From: Verrucomicrobiota bacterium
GTDB lineage: Bacteria; Verrucomicrobiota; Kiritimatiellia; RFP12; UBA1067
Direction of reading: 5' to 3'
DNA length: 59,865 nt
NCBI GenBank assembly: GCA_023269675.1
Contig: JAHFSX010000039.1
Span: 1-59,865, forward strand
In this document: one piece after another, positions 34,012 to 42,324 of the stretch
How the letters are laid out: each line of letters opens with the position of its first letter
How positions within the stretch are numbered: the first letter of the stretch is position 1
Notes under the pieces: generated by a model
Databases searched by the model: none
The model's input: only the letters and a program-made list of their open reading frames with translations
What the model was told of the DNA's origin: nothing
Program-made: the position numbers and the translations under genes

Positions 34012-34650
34012 ATGAATTACGAAGTGATGCCGCTTGGGCCCTATCAGGCCAATTGCAGTGTGTTGTGGGATGATCCGGCGCAGGCGTGGATCGTGGATCC
34101 CGGCGCCGACAGCGCGGCGGTCCTCGGGTTCATGGCCAAGCGGGGTCTCCAGGCCGGACTGGTGGTGCTGACCCACTGCCATTTCGACCACATCTCGGCC
34201 TTGGGGGATATCCTTGTGAAGTTTCCTGTGCCGGTGGTGATGCACGCGGACGATGTGGATTTCGCGTTTTCGTCCTACAACGTCATGCCGCCGTACCGGC
34301 AGACGCCGCGGCCCGCCTCGCTGGTGACGGACAAGCGCGACGGCGATGCGCTCTCCTGCGGCGGCTTGACCGCCCGCATCATCCACACGCCGGGGCACAC
34401 GCCGGGCGGGTGGTGTCTCTTTTTTGAAAAGGAGCGGATGCTGGTGGCGGGCGACACGCTGTTTGCCGGGTCGGTGGGCCGCACCGACCTTCCGGGCGGG
34501 GATGAGGCGGCCATGGACGCGTCGCTGAAGAAACTGAAGGCGCTGCCCGACGACACGCGCGTGATCTGCGGTCACGGTCCGCAGACCACCATCGGGACGG
34601 AGAAACAGACCAACCCGTATCTGCGCGGCGGCAGCGTCGGGGGCTGGTGA
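34012..34650 (+). CDS. Metallo-beta-lactamase-fold hydrolase (glyoxalase II-like)
   Basis: 212 residues, the common size of the YcbL/glyoxalase II-like group. Zinc ligands are visible in THCHFDHI (His55, His57, Asp59, His60), HTPGHTPG (His129) and AGDTLFAGSVGR (Asp), with a final His in CGHGP. Acts on thioesters or related esters in the cytoplasm; substrate not determinable. ATG 34012 is where conserved sequence begins (MNYEVMPLGPYQANC). The birA gene starts 8 bp after its stop. Confidence 0.93.
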   Translation: MNYEVMPLGPYQANCSVLWDDPAQAWIVDPGADSAAVLGFMAKRGLQAGLVVLTHCHFDHISALGDILVKFPVPVVMHADDVDFAFSSYNVMPPYRQTPRPASLVTDKRDGDALSCGGLTARIIHTPGHTPGGWCLFFEKERMLVAGDTLFAGSVGRTDLPGGDEAAMDASLKKLKALPDDTRVICGHGPQTTIGTEKQTNPYLRGGSVGGW

Positions 34651-34657
34651 CAGCGGC

Positions 34658-35650
34658 ATGACCACCAGCGAACAGATTCTTGAGGCGCTGCGCCAGGCGG
34701 CGGGAGGAGAGGTTTCGAGCCGTGCGATGTGCGAGCGCCTGGGCGTTTCGCGCGCGGCGGTCTGGCAGCAGATCGAAGCGCTGCGCGCGGGCGGATACGC
34801 CATCGAGGCCTGCTCCCGCCGCGGCTACCGCCTGGTGACCGCGCCGGACACGCCGCACGCGGCCGAGGTGGCGCCGCTGCTGACGACCCGGCTCATCGGG
34901 CGCGACTGCCGCTATCGGGCGGAGACGGGGTCGACCAACCGCGACGTGGCGGCCTTGGCGCTCGCGGGCGCGGAGGAGGGCGTGGTGGTGGCCGCGGGCG
35001 CGCAGACCTCCGGCCGGGGACGGATGACGCGCGTCTGGTTTTCGCCGCCCGGGCTGAACCTCTATTTCTCGATGCTGCTGCGGCCGGCGGTGGAACCCGG
35101 GCGCGCCGCCTCATTGCCGCTGGTCGCGGGGCTCGCGGTGGCCGAGGCGTTGGCTGACCTTGCGCCGGAGACCGTGCCGCTGATCAAGTGGCCAAACGAC
35201 ATCCTCATCGGCGAAAAGAAGGTGTGCGGCATCCTGTGCGAGATGCAGGCCGAGACCGACTGCGTGTGCCACATCATCCCCGGCATCGGCGTGAACGTCA
35301 ACCTGACGGTCGCGGATCTGCCGGAGGAGCTGCGCGGCCGCGCCACCTCGTTGCGGATCGAGACCGGCCGGAGTTTTTCGCGCGCGGTGGTGCTGGCGGC
35401 GATCCTGAACCGTTTCGAACCGCTGTATGAACGCTGGTGCGCCGAGGGTTTCGAGCCTTTGTTAGGTGCGATCGGGACGCGCGACGCGCTGCGCGGCCGG
35501 ACCATCACGCTGGAACAGGGCGGCCGCAGGGTCGTCGGCGTCGCCGACGGCATCTTGTCAGACGGCGCTTTGCGGCTGGCGACCGAGCAGGGGGCCGTGC
35601 CGGTCTATTCGGGCGAGGCGCACATCGGGAACGGGGGGTTGGGGGGGTGA
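34658..35650 (+). CDS. birA: Biotin-protein ligase / biotin operon repressor BirA
   Basis: 330 residues, bifunctional type. An N-terminal winged helix-turn-helix (about 1-62: LGVSRAAVWQQIEALRAGGYAIE) should bind biotin operators. The catalytic domain has TGSTNRDV, SGRGRMTRVW (biotinyl-AMP loop), KWPNDILIGEKKVCGIL and IPGIGVNVN. The C-terminal SH3-like domain ends near VYSGEAHIG. It attaches biotin to carboxylase carrier proteins and may repress biotin genes. No biotin biosynthesis gene is in the window. Likely co-transcribed with the MBL gene. Confidence 0.95.
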   Translation: MTTSEQILEALRQAAGGEVSSRAMCERLGVSRAAVWQQIEALRAGGYAIEACSRRGYRLVTAPDTPHAAEVAPLLTTRLIGRDCRYRAETGSTNRDVAALALAGAEEGVVVAAGAQTSGRGRMTRVWFSPPGLNLYFSMLLRPAVEPGRAASLPLVAGLAVAEALADLAPETVPLIKWPNDILIGEKKVCGILCEMQAETDCVCHIIPGIGVNVNLTVADLPEELRGRATSLRIETGRSFSRAVVLAAILNRFEPLYERWCAEGFEPLLGAIGTRDALRGRTITLEQGGRRVVGVADGILSDGALRLATEQGAVPVYSGEAHIGNGGLGG

Positions 35651-35830
35651 GCGGTTCACGGTTCAGTTATCCGAACAACCGAATGCCGTGATGACGAGAA
35701 CTGCAGATTGACGAATGATGAGTTGCGAATCATGATGGAGTAACCCGCGATTCCAAGGGCTGAATCGACTTCGGAGCTCCGCGGTTCAGCGTTCGGCAAT
35801 TTGCGGTTCAGCGGAATTGCGGCCGAGGCA
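35651..35830. repeat. Degenerate heptad region after birA
   Basis: The left part steps in sevens: GCGGTTC, ACGGTTC, AGTTATC, CGAACAA, CCGAATG, CCGTGAT (35651-35692). GCGGTTC, AGCGTTC recur from 35781. The middle contains ATTGACG, AATGATG, AGTTGCG, AATCATG. Weaker than the other arrays. Confidence 0.6.
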
Positions 35831-35856
35831 CACTTTAGGCTATTCAAGGGGGAAGC

Positions 35857-36660
35857 ATGTTGTATCAGCCGACGCAGGATAATATCGGGTTTGTGCGCAG
35901 GATGCGGCGGGGACTGAACGGGTTGGGCCGTTCGAAGATGTGCTGCGTCTGCGGAAAAACTTTTTTCCGGTTCTCGAAATACCGCGGCGGGTGGGACGTC
36001 TTTTCGGCCTACCTGCACAACGTGAAGTGGACGGGGAGCGATTTCGACAATTTCTGGTGCCCTTTCTGCCGCAGCCATGACCGCGAGCGGCATCTCATCC
36101 TGTTTTTTGAAAAGCTCGGCTTTTGGGACCGGCTGGCGGGTGCGGCAATCCTGCACTTCGCGCCCGAGAAGCGGCTGGCGATCCGCATCGAGGCGTGCCG
36201 TCCGGCGCGGTACGTGAAAGGTGACCTCGTGCCGGCGCGGGAGGGTGTCGAGAAGATGGATGTGACGGCGATCCCGTATGCGGCGGACACCTTCGACTGG
36301 GTGCTGTGCAACCATGTGCTGGAGCACGTGCCGGACGACGCGCGGGCGCTGCGCGAGATTTACAGGGTTCTCAAGCCGGGCGGAACCGCGATCCTGCAGA
36401 CCCCGTACGCGTCCGGGCTGGCGAAGACCCTGGAAGACGCGGCGGAGATCGACACGGACGAGAAGCGGGTTGAGTTTTATGGGCAGGAGGATCATATCCG
36501 GCTCTACGGGCGGGATCTGTTCGACCGTATCCGCGCGGCGGGGTTCGCGCTGGAATTGAAGCGGCATGACGAGTGCCTGCCGGATGTGGACGCGCAGCGT
36601 TTCGGGGTGAATCGCGACGAGCCGCTCTTTTTGTGCGTGAAGCCCAAATCCGATGTGTGA
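35857..36660 (+). CDS. SAM-dependent methyltransferase with N-terminal zinc ribbon
   Basis: 267 residues. AGGGGGAAGC precedes the ATG. The N-terminal part holds CCVCG and CPFCRSHDRERH, a probable zinc ribbon. A class I methyltransferase core follows: ILHFAPEKRLAIRI (motif I region), MDVTAIPYAADTFDWVLCNHVLEHVPDDARAL (Methyltransf_11 signature) and RVLKPGGTAILQTPY. Similar proteins sit in surface-glycan and lipopolysaccharide clusters; the substrate is unknown. The downstream TPR gene starts 31 bp later. Confidence 0.9.
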   Translation: MLYQPTQDNIGFVRRMRRGLNGLGRSKMCCVCGKTFFRFSKYRGGWDVFSAYLHNVKWTGSDFDNFWCPFCRSHDRERHLILFFEKLGFWDRLAGAAILHFAPEKRLAIRIEACRPARYVKGDLVPAREGVEKMDVTAIPYAADTFDWVLCNHVLEHVPDDARALREIYRVLKPGGTAILQTPYASGLAKTLEDAAEIDTDEKRVEFYGQEDHIRLYGRDLFDRIRAAGFALELKRHDECLPDVDAQRFGVNRDEPLFLCVKPKSDV

Positions 36661-36691
36661 TAAGCTGTCCGTCAAAGCGGAGTATTCAGTT

Positions 36692-37681
36692 ATGAGCGTG
36701 CAAAGAGCCTTTTTCGTATTTTTGGTCCTGTTGAGCGTGAGTGTCGTGCCGGCCGACGCGTTTGGTAAAGAGAAGACGCCCAAAGTCTCCGTATTGATGA
36801 AGGATGCGAACGACCTGATGTCGCAGGCGCAGACCACGTATATCGACGGCGAGTCGAAAAAGGCCATCGAACTGTACCGCAAGGCCTTGACGGAGATCGC
36901 GCGCGTCGAGCAAGAGCACCCGAAGGAGGTCTCCACCGCCGAGTTCGCGCCGGTCCGCTTCCGTAAGGCGCTGTGCGAAACCGAGATAGACCGGATCATG
37001 CTGGAAGATGTGAACGCCACGGCGCGGACGGTGGCGGTGACCGACACCACCTCGCTGGAGCTCAAGCGCGCGGAGCGCAAGCAGGCGGCCGCGACCAACA
37101 ACGTGCCGGAGGCGGCCTTGAAGTTGACCGCCAAGCAGGGAGCCAAGGCGCCCCCTGCGGGCGCGGCTGAAAAGGACGTGCCCGACGCCAAAGACACGGC
37201 CGACACGCCCGACAAGCCGCTGGTCGTCAAAGACGAGCTGGAATGGGCCAAGGACATGCTCTCCGTGGACCGCTTCGAAGATGCTGAAAAGGCGCTGATC
37301 CGGGTACTCAAGAAGGAGCCCGAGAACCGTGACGCGCGCTTTCTGATGGCCTTGGCACGCGTGCAGCAGGGCAAGCTGGCCGAGGCGGCGGTGGTGATCG
37401 ACGACCTGCTGGCCGACAACGCTTCGGATGAGCCGTCGCTGCTCTTGGCGGCGGGCGCGTATGCGGCGATGGGCAACTACTCCAAAGCGATGGACACGTT
37501 GGACAAGGCGATGAAGGTCGACCCCAAGCGTCCGGACGGATACAGCGACATGGCGTGGTTGCTGCTGGAAATGAAACCCAAGGAGAGCGGCGAAGCGGAG
37601 ATGTACTACCGTCAGGCCGTGAAGCTGGGCGGTGCCCGGGACCGCGATCTCGAGCGCCGTCTGGGTATCCGGGCGGAGTGA
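36692..37681 (+). CDS. Exported TPR protein
   Basis: 329 residues. ATG 36692 was chosen because it opens a clear signal peptide (SVQRAFFVFLVLLSVSVVPADAFG); an earlier in-frame start at 36653 overlaps the methyltransferase. An N-terminal helical repeat (TTYIDGESKKAIELYRKALTEI), an Ala/Lys/Asp-rich linker and three C-terminal TPRs follow (EWAKDMLSVDRFEDAEKALIRVLKKEPEN, DARFLMALARVQQGKLAEAAVVIDDLL, LAAGAYAAMGNYSKAMDTLDKAMKVDPKRP). A periplasmic protein-interaction platform by fold; partner unknown. Confidence 0.87.
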   Translation: MSVQRAFFVFLVLLSVSVVPADAFGKEKTPKVSVLMKDANDLMSQAQTTYIDGESKKAIELYRKALTEIARVEQEHPKEVSTAEFAPVRFRKALCETEIDRIMLEDVNATARTVAVTDTTSLELKRAERKQAAATNNVPEAALKLTAKQGAKAPPAGAAEKDVPDAKDTADTPDKPLVVKDELEWAKDMLSVDRFEDAEKALIRVLKKEPENRDARFLMALARVQQGKLAEAAVVIDDLLADNASDEPSLLLAAGAYAAMGNYSKAMDTLDKAMKVDPKRPDGYSDMAWLLLEMKPKESGEAEMYYRQAVKLGGARDRDLERRLGIRAE

Positions 37682-37755
37682 CGCCGCATTGACCGTCAAG
37701 GGCAGTCTGTGCCACCTCGGCCCAGCCGGAATAAAACGCGCAGCGCCCCATGTTC

Positions 37756-37815
37756 AACGCTCAACTGTGAAGGAAAAGCGCTTGAACGTTGAGAGTTAAG
37801 TGTTCAGCGTTGAAC
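37756..37815. repeat. Inverted-arm heptad array (TTGAACG type)
   Basis: Left arm AACGCTC, AACTGTG, AAGGAAA (37756-37776). Right arm GTTGAGA, GTTAAGT, GTTCAGC, GTTGAAC (37788-37815), the inverted partner. The 352-bp spacer 37682-38033 otherwise holds only the hairpin pair at 37860-37940 and short nonamer steps before 38034; no gene was seen. Confidence 0.82.
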
Positions 37816-37859
37816 GTTTCTCCTGAGTAAACTTTTGGAGGCGTTTGTAAAACCCCTGC

Positions 37860-37940
37860 GGACGGCGAGGACGCCGTCCCTGCAGTGCGATAAACGGCGG
37901 TTTTCCACAGTCCATGTGAGGGGCGGCGTCCCCGCCGCCC
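37860..37940. repeat. Paired hairpins with complementary loops
   Basis: Hairpin 1: 8-bp stem 37860-37867 / 37872-37879, loop AGGA. Hairpin 2: 8-bp stem 37921-37928 / 37933-37940, loop TCCC. Loop bases GGA and TCC can pair while stem sequences differ. Confidence 0.75.
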
Positions 37941-38033
37941 GTTCTTGACAGGGTTTCTGCAAGAACCTTTTCGGCTTGGCTTATACAGGCGCGTGCCTTG
38001 TGCGCGATATCTTTTTTCAACAGGATTTTCAGG

Positions 38034-41000
38034 ATGACCAATAAAAAGACGATCCTGTTCGGGCTGGCCTTCCTGGCGTGTGTGGCGGTCGTGGCGCTGT
38101 GGCAGCTGCGTGTCGCGATGGTGACGCGCGCGGTGCGCGGTGCGCTTGACAGGCACGGTCTCGCCGATGTCGCCTTCACGTTGCGGCAACTGACGCCGGG
38201 CCATGTCGTCGTGGATGACGTCCGGTTGGGCATGCCCTTGCCGGTACTCGCGATCGACCAGGTGGACGTGCGTTTTTCGTGTCTCGAGCTGCTGAGCGGG
38301 CACGTCGAGCGTGTGACGGTGCGAGGGGTCCGCACGCGGCTGGCGATGGACGGCGGCCGGCTGACTTCGCCGGTGTACGAGCGGATCAAGCCGCTGTTGG
38401 CTGCGGACGCGGCCCGCGAGGACACCCGCCCCTTAAAGGCAAAGAAAGCAAATTTTTCGCTGGGGGTGGGGCTCTTGCAGGATGTGCGCGTGGGCATCAT
38501 TCAGGGGGGCGGGGTATTGGCCACCTTGACGTTGGAAGCGGGGGCGCTTTCCGAAGCATCCGGGCGCTACCGCGCATGGGGTAATGTGAGCGATGGGGCT
38601 GGCTTACAGCTGCGGGCCGAATGCCTGGTCGAGCCCGGCGCGGGCGCGGTCACGCTTACGCCAGAATTGAAAATCAAGAGCGTCGAAAAGCTGGTGGATC
38701 TGGCCTGCCGGGCGGCACCTGAACTGACGGCACGGATGCCGGCCTTCCCGACGAACTGCGCCCTGACCGTGCGGGGCGCGGTGGCCGTGCAGGGCTGGAC
38801 GAACGTCGGCCCCTTTGAGGTCAGCGCGGAGCTCGGACGCGGCAGCGCGCTCGTGGTGCCGGGCAAGGACGCCCTGGTGCGGTTTCAGTCTTTCCGCTTG
38901 GAGGCGTCCGGCACGCCGCGCGACATGCAGTGCCGGGTGAGTGCGGGGGTGGCGGGTTTCAAGGTCGGCGGCCAGTTCCTGGCTTCGCAGGAGGAGGGCC
39001 GCATACTGGGCTTGCGCGGCACGGCGCGTTTCCGGCAGACGGAGACGAACCAGTGGGTGACTGCGGCGCTCGATTCGGATCTGCCGGGCCGGTCGATGGC
39101 GCAGGTGCTGCCCTATTATCTCCCCTTGATGCGTGTGTTCTTTTCGGAAGGCGGCACGCTCCATGTCGAGGCGGATGTGACGCGGCTGCCGCAGGCGCGG
39201 TGGAACGGTGCGGCGAGCTTCAAGGCTGAGGCGCTGCGTTCGTCGGTGCCGCTGACGGCGGGCCGCGTGGGCGCGGGGGCGATGCGCGTTGCGGGCACGG
39301 TGGCGATCGTGGATGAGAAACCCGACGCGGTGCGGACAGAAATCAAGCTGGAAGACGGTTACTATTTAAAGCGTGACCTCTCGGTGGCGGGCGGGCTTGA
39401 GATGACCTTGACGTGCCTGCCGCCGTATGCGTCGGCTACGGGTGTCTTTAAAGGGCGCGTGAGCGAGTCCGTTGCCTTGCCGCAGCGCAATCTGGTTTTC
39501 AACGACGGGGCCGTGCCGTTCGAGGGTGAGGCCCGAGTGACCGGCCTGACCTCCCAGCCGGTGTGGCGTCTTGCGTTGCGCGTGCCGGAGTTCGGCGTGG
39601 CCTCCGGTCTGGATGGGCCCGCAGGGAATCGCGTGTCCGCGACGACTGCGCGCGCGTCTGGGCGGCCTGCCCAGGCCCGCCCCGGCGCGGGGTCCGGCGC
39701 GGAGGTCTCGGATCTGGCGTGGCATGCGACGGCGGGCGCGAGCGCAACGGTGCGCTACAGCGTGACGAGCCTGGCGCTGGAGGGTGACGCCTGGGTGCGG
39801 GATGTGACGGTGCTGGCGGGGCCCGCCAGCAACCGCATGGCCGAAGCGGGGGTGGGTCGCATCACAGCCCGGGTGGAGGTGCCTTCGTTCAACCCGGCGC
39901 TGGCTTCGAACGCGCTGGTGGGCGTGACGTTGAACATGAGCAACGGTTGGGCGCGGGCCGGCACGTTGGCGGTGCTGGAGGATGCCGGCGGGGCGGTGCC
40001 GCTGAGCTGGTCGCTCGCAAAAGGAGTGTCGTTCCTTCCGGAGCCGCGTCTGACGTGGCAGCGGCTGGAGGCGCAGGGGCTCAAGGTCGAGCCGGATGCC
40101 TTGGCGCTGTCCGTGACCGGGACGGCGGTGGAGGTCCGGTTCGGCGCGCATGTGGCCGGGAGCAAGGTGGGTGTCGCGCTGAAGGCGAGCGTGCCGTGGG
40201 ATGACCCGCACCAGGCCGTGATCGACGTGACGCTGCCCGAGGCCGAGATCGCGGCGGATGACGTGTTGGCTGGATTGGTGCGCGAAAAGGCCAACGGGGT
40301 GGAGTTCTCGGGCCGCGTGTCCGCCGAGGCGCAGGTTCTTTTCTGGGGGACGCACCCGCGCATCGTAGGGCGCGCGCGGCTGGCGGACGGGCAGGTGCGC
40401 AAGGACCAGCTCTCTGTCGAGGGGCTCTCGGCCGATGTGCCGTTTCAAAAAGGGATCTCGTTCAGGACAATGGAGCGCCCGGTTGTTTCGTTTACACGGG
40501 CGAAAGCGGGAAACGTGAAACTGGATCAGGGGCGTCTCTCGTTTCAGCTTACCCAGAAGGAGCTTTTTGTGGACCGGATGGAGGTCGGCTGGTGTAAGGG
40601 AAGTCTGAACGCGTACTCGGTGCATCTCGATCTCAAGAGTCCCAAAGACGACTTCGTTGTCTATGCGGACCGCATCGATTTGGGCGAGGCGCTGATGATG
40701 GTCCTGCCGTTCAAGGGGATGATGCAAGGCGTGCTGTACGGACGTTTCCCGGTGGGTTTCGACAAAGGCCATGTTAAGCTCTCGACGGGGTTCCTCTACT
40801 CCTTGCCGGGGCAGGGCGGGAAACTGAAATTGGAAGACCACGCGCAGATGGCGGCGTTGCTGGACAAGGCCGGGATCACGGGCGACGTGCAGGTGCCGCT
40901 GTCGAAGGCGCTGAGCGACATGGATTTCAGCACGTTCAAAATGGATCTTGAGCCGGGGCAGAGTGATCAAGGCACGTTGCGGATCAAGCTGGGCGGCCAG

Positions 41001-41099
41001 TCAAACGACGCGGCTTGGCCCGCTCCGGTGGATTTGACGCTGAATCTGCACGGGCCTTTGGAAGAGCTTCTGAATATGGGGCTGAAGATGAAAAGGTGA
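38034..41099 (+). CDS. ydbH: YdbH-like AsmA/TamB-type envelope lipid-transport protein
   Basis: 1021 residues. ATG 38034 follows AGGATTTTCAGG. A signal anchor at about 5-25 (ILFGLAFLACVAVVALW) precedes a very long beta-rich region typical of bridge-like AsmA-superfamily proteins, with AsmA-like openings VDDVRLGMPLPVLAIDQVDVRFS and a C-terminal region resembling the YdbH family (LDLKSPKDDFVVYADRIDLGEALMMVLPFKGMMQGVLYGRFPVGFDKGHVKLSTGFLYS). In E. coli YdbH spans the periplasm and carries phospholipids to the outer membrane with lipoprotein YnbE and chaperone YdbL. The two next genes are exactly these partners, which strengthens the call. Confidence 0.9.
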   Translation: MTNKKTILFGLAFLACVAVVALWQLRVAMVTRAVRGALDRHGLADVAFTLRQLTPGHVVVDDVRLGMPLPVLAIDQVDVRFSCLELLSGHVERVTVRGVRTRLAMDGGRLTSPVYERIKPLLAADAAREDTRPLKAKKANFSLGVGLLQDVRVGIIQGGGVLATLTLEAGALSEASGRYRAWGNVSDGAGLQLRAECLVEPGAGAVTLTPELKIKSVEKLVDLACRAAPELTARMPAFPTNCALTVRGAVAVQGWTNVGPFEVSAELGRGSALVVPGKDALVRFQSFRLEASGTPRDMQCRVSAGVAGFKVGGQFLASQEEGRILGLRGTARFRQTETNQWVTAALDSDLPGRSMAQVLPYYLPLMRVFFSEGGTLHVEADVTRLPQARWNGAASFKAEALRSSVPLTAGRVGAGAMRVAGTVAIVDEKPDAVRTEIKLEDGYYLKRDLSVAGGLEMTLTCLPPYASATGVFKGRVSESVALPQRNLVFNDGAVPFEGEARVTGLTSQPVWRLALRVPEFGVASGLDGPAGNRVSATTARASGRPAQARPGAGSGAEVSDLAWHATAGASATVRYSVTSLALEGDAWVRDVTVLAGPASNRMAEAGVGRITARVEVPSFNPALASNALVGVTLNMSNGWARAGTLAVLEDAGGAVPLSWSLAKGVSFLPEPRLTWQRLEAQGLKVEPDALALSVTGTAVEVRFGAHVAGSKVGVALKASVPWDDPHQAVIDVTLPEAEIAADDVLAGLVREKANGVEFSGRVSAEAQVLFWGTHPRIVGRARLADGQVRKDQLSVEGLSADVPFQKGISFRTMERPVVSFTRAKAGNVKLDQGRLSFQLTQKELFVDRMEVGWCKGSLNAYSVHLDLKSPKDDFVVYADRIDLGEALMMVLPFKGMMQGVLYGRFPVGFDKGHVKLSTGFLYSLPGQGGKLKLEDHAQMAALLDKAGITGDVQVPLSKALSDMDFSTFKMDLEPGQSDQGTLRIKLGGQSNDAAWPAPVDLTLNLHGPLEELLNMGLKMKR

Positions 41100-41148
41100 T
41101 CCGGTGCAGAGTGCTGGGCTGTTCAGGTTCTTTCTTTGTAGGGTGAGC

Positions 41149-41295
41149 ACGTTTGTAGTACCACCTTCAGGCGGAATCTGGGGAGGTGCTTGGCGGTATC
41201 CTCGATGCCGGTGTGAACACGTTCGTAGTACCGCCTTCAGGCGGAATCTCGGGCCGATCCGGCCACGCTTTCCGCCTGAAGGCTGTACGACGAAC
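41149..41295. repeat. GTAGTACC-family elements, one half and one full copy
   Basis: A single arm with GTAGTACCACCTTCAGGCGG lies at 41149-41178. A full inverted pair follows: 41221-41245 and 41271-41295. Each arm carries a CCGCC/GGCGG hairpin with loop TTCA or TGAA. The whole spacer 41100-41479 contains this plus nonamer steps near 41395-41460; no gene seen. Confidence 0.83.
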
Positions 41296-41479
41296 CCTGG
41301 CTCAGGCTTAGCCTTTTTGGCGACACGACATGAGGTTGGGAATCCGACAGGGTTCCGTCAGTTTTGAAAAGCAGATACTTTCGGCAGGACGCGCGGATGT
41401 AAACAGGATGGCTGTGCTGCAGTGCATCCTGGCAATCTTGTGAATCCTGCCAAAAAGCGAGTGAAAAGGAGAAACGCGA

Positions 41480-41656
41480 ATGAAGAGGGTACGTAAACAG
41501 ACGCTGGCAGCGTTGTTGCTGGTGTCGGTGGCGTCGATCGTGGGCGGCTGTCTGTCGATCAAGACCGAACACGAGATCAAGCCGATCCACATCACGATGG
41601 ATGTGAATTTGAAGGTCCAGAAGGATCTGGAGAATTTCTTGGATTTGGACAAGTAA
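41480..41656 (+). CDS. ynbE: YnbE-like small lipoprotein
   Basis: 58 residues. AAAGGAG precedes the ATG. Lipobox VGGC at about residues 18-21, then SIKTEHEIKPIHITMDVNLKVQKDLENFLD. This matches the YnbE pattern in which a short beta segment (I-x-I-x-M-D-V-x-L-K-V) is followed by a DLE-rich helix. YnbE multimers extend the beta-sheet of YdbH at the outer membrane. Position between the ydbH and ydbL homologues supports the call. Confidence 0.88.
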   Translation: MKRVRKQTLAALLLVSVASIVGGCLSIKTEHEIKPIHITMDVNLKVQKDLENFLDLDK

Positions 41657-41778
41657 TACACGAAGAGTCAATTTTTTTGACAGGGTGCGGTGCTGGGTTT
41701 AATCCCGTCAATCTTGCTGGTCCTGTCGAGAAGACCGCGTTTGCAAAGTGCCCGCTCGATGCGGCAAAGGAGTACGTT

Positions 41779-42117
41779 ATGAAACGGATGAAGACGATGG
41801 TGAGTCTGGCGATTGCGATGGTCATCGGGTTCGCTTGCCTGGCGCAGGCTGACAGCATGACCGACGCACGCGAACGGCGCAAGGCGCGCCGCGCGCAGGT
41901 TGAGCAACTGGTGCAGGCGGGAAGCGTTGCGGAGGGCGGCGACGGCTATCTCGTTGCCAAAGGCCAACTGGATGCCGCCAAGGCCGCGCTGGTGAAGGCT
42001 GAGAACGCCGACCGCAAGATCGGCTACGAGGCGATCGCCAAGGCCCACGGCAAGTCGGTCGACGAGGTCACCAAGCAGGCCGCCGCGATCAACAAGACCC
42101 GCCAGCCGAAGAAATGA
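41779..42117 (+). CDS. ydbL: YdbL-like (DUF1318) periplasmic chaperone
   Basis: 112 residues with AAAGGAG before ATG 41779 and a cleavable signal peptide ending AQA (residue 24). The mature domain contains RKARRAQVEQLVQAGSVAEGGDGYLV, an acidic/basic helix and the conserved end GYEAIAKAHGKSVDEVTKQAA, as in DUF1318. In E. coli YdbL prevents premature multimerisation of YnbE. The 122-bp spacer before it contains 9-bp steps (AATCCCGTC, AATCTTGCT, GGTCCTGTC). Confidence 0.88.
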   Translation: MKRMKTMVSLAIAMVIGFACLAQADSMTDARERRKARRAQVEQLVQAGSVAEGGDGYLVAKGQLDAAKAALVKAENADRKIGYEAIAKAHGKSVDEVTKQAAAINKTRQPKK

Positions 42118-42129
42118 TGAGTTTGGGGT

Positions 42130-42279
42130 GCGGCGCTTCAGTGCCGCTTAGGGCCCGGCGGACTTCAGTCCGCCGGGCGGAGCGACTTCCCGCGGCGTCC
42201 GGGGAAGATGCGTGAACCCGTCTCAGCCGGCGGCGAAATGCAGGTCGCCGGATGAGCGCGGTGCTGAAGCCCCGCGCTC
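42130..42279. repeat. Three hairpins with TTCA/TTCA/TGAA loops
   Basis: Hairpin 1 at 42130-42147 has loop TTCA within GCTTCAGT. Hairpin 2 has a 10-bp perfect stem, 42154-42163 / 42168-42177, loop TTCA. Hairpin 3 has an 8-bp stem, 42254-42261 / 42272-42279, with an inner GC pair and loop TGAA. TTCA and TGAA are complementary. A fragment CCCATCCCTGGGCGTGC follows at about 42293, related to the AAGGATGGGCG family. Confidence 0.78.
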
Positions 42280-42324
42280 CAAAATTGGATGTCCCATCCC
42301 TGGGCGTGCACGAGGAGGCAGCGT

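Noticed and set aside
39366..40970. Minus-strand frame of about 534 codons opposite ydbH
   Set aside because: Arg/His-rich shadow; YdbH-like sequence and operon partners support the plus strand.
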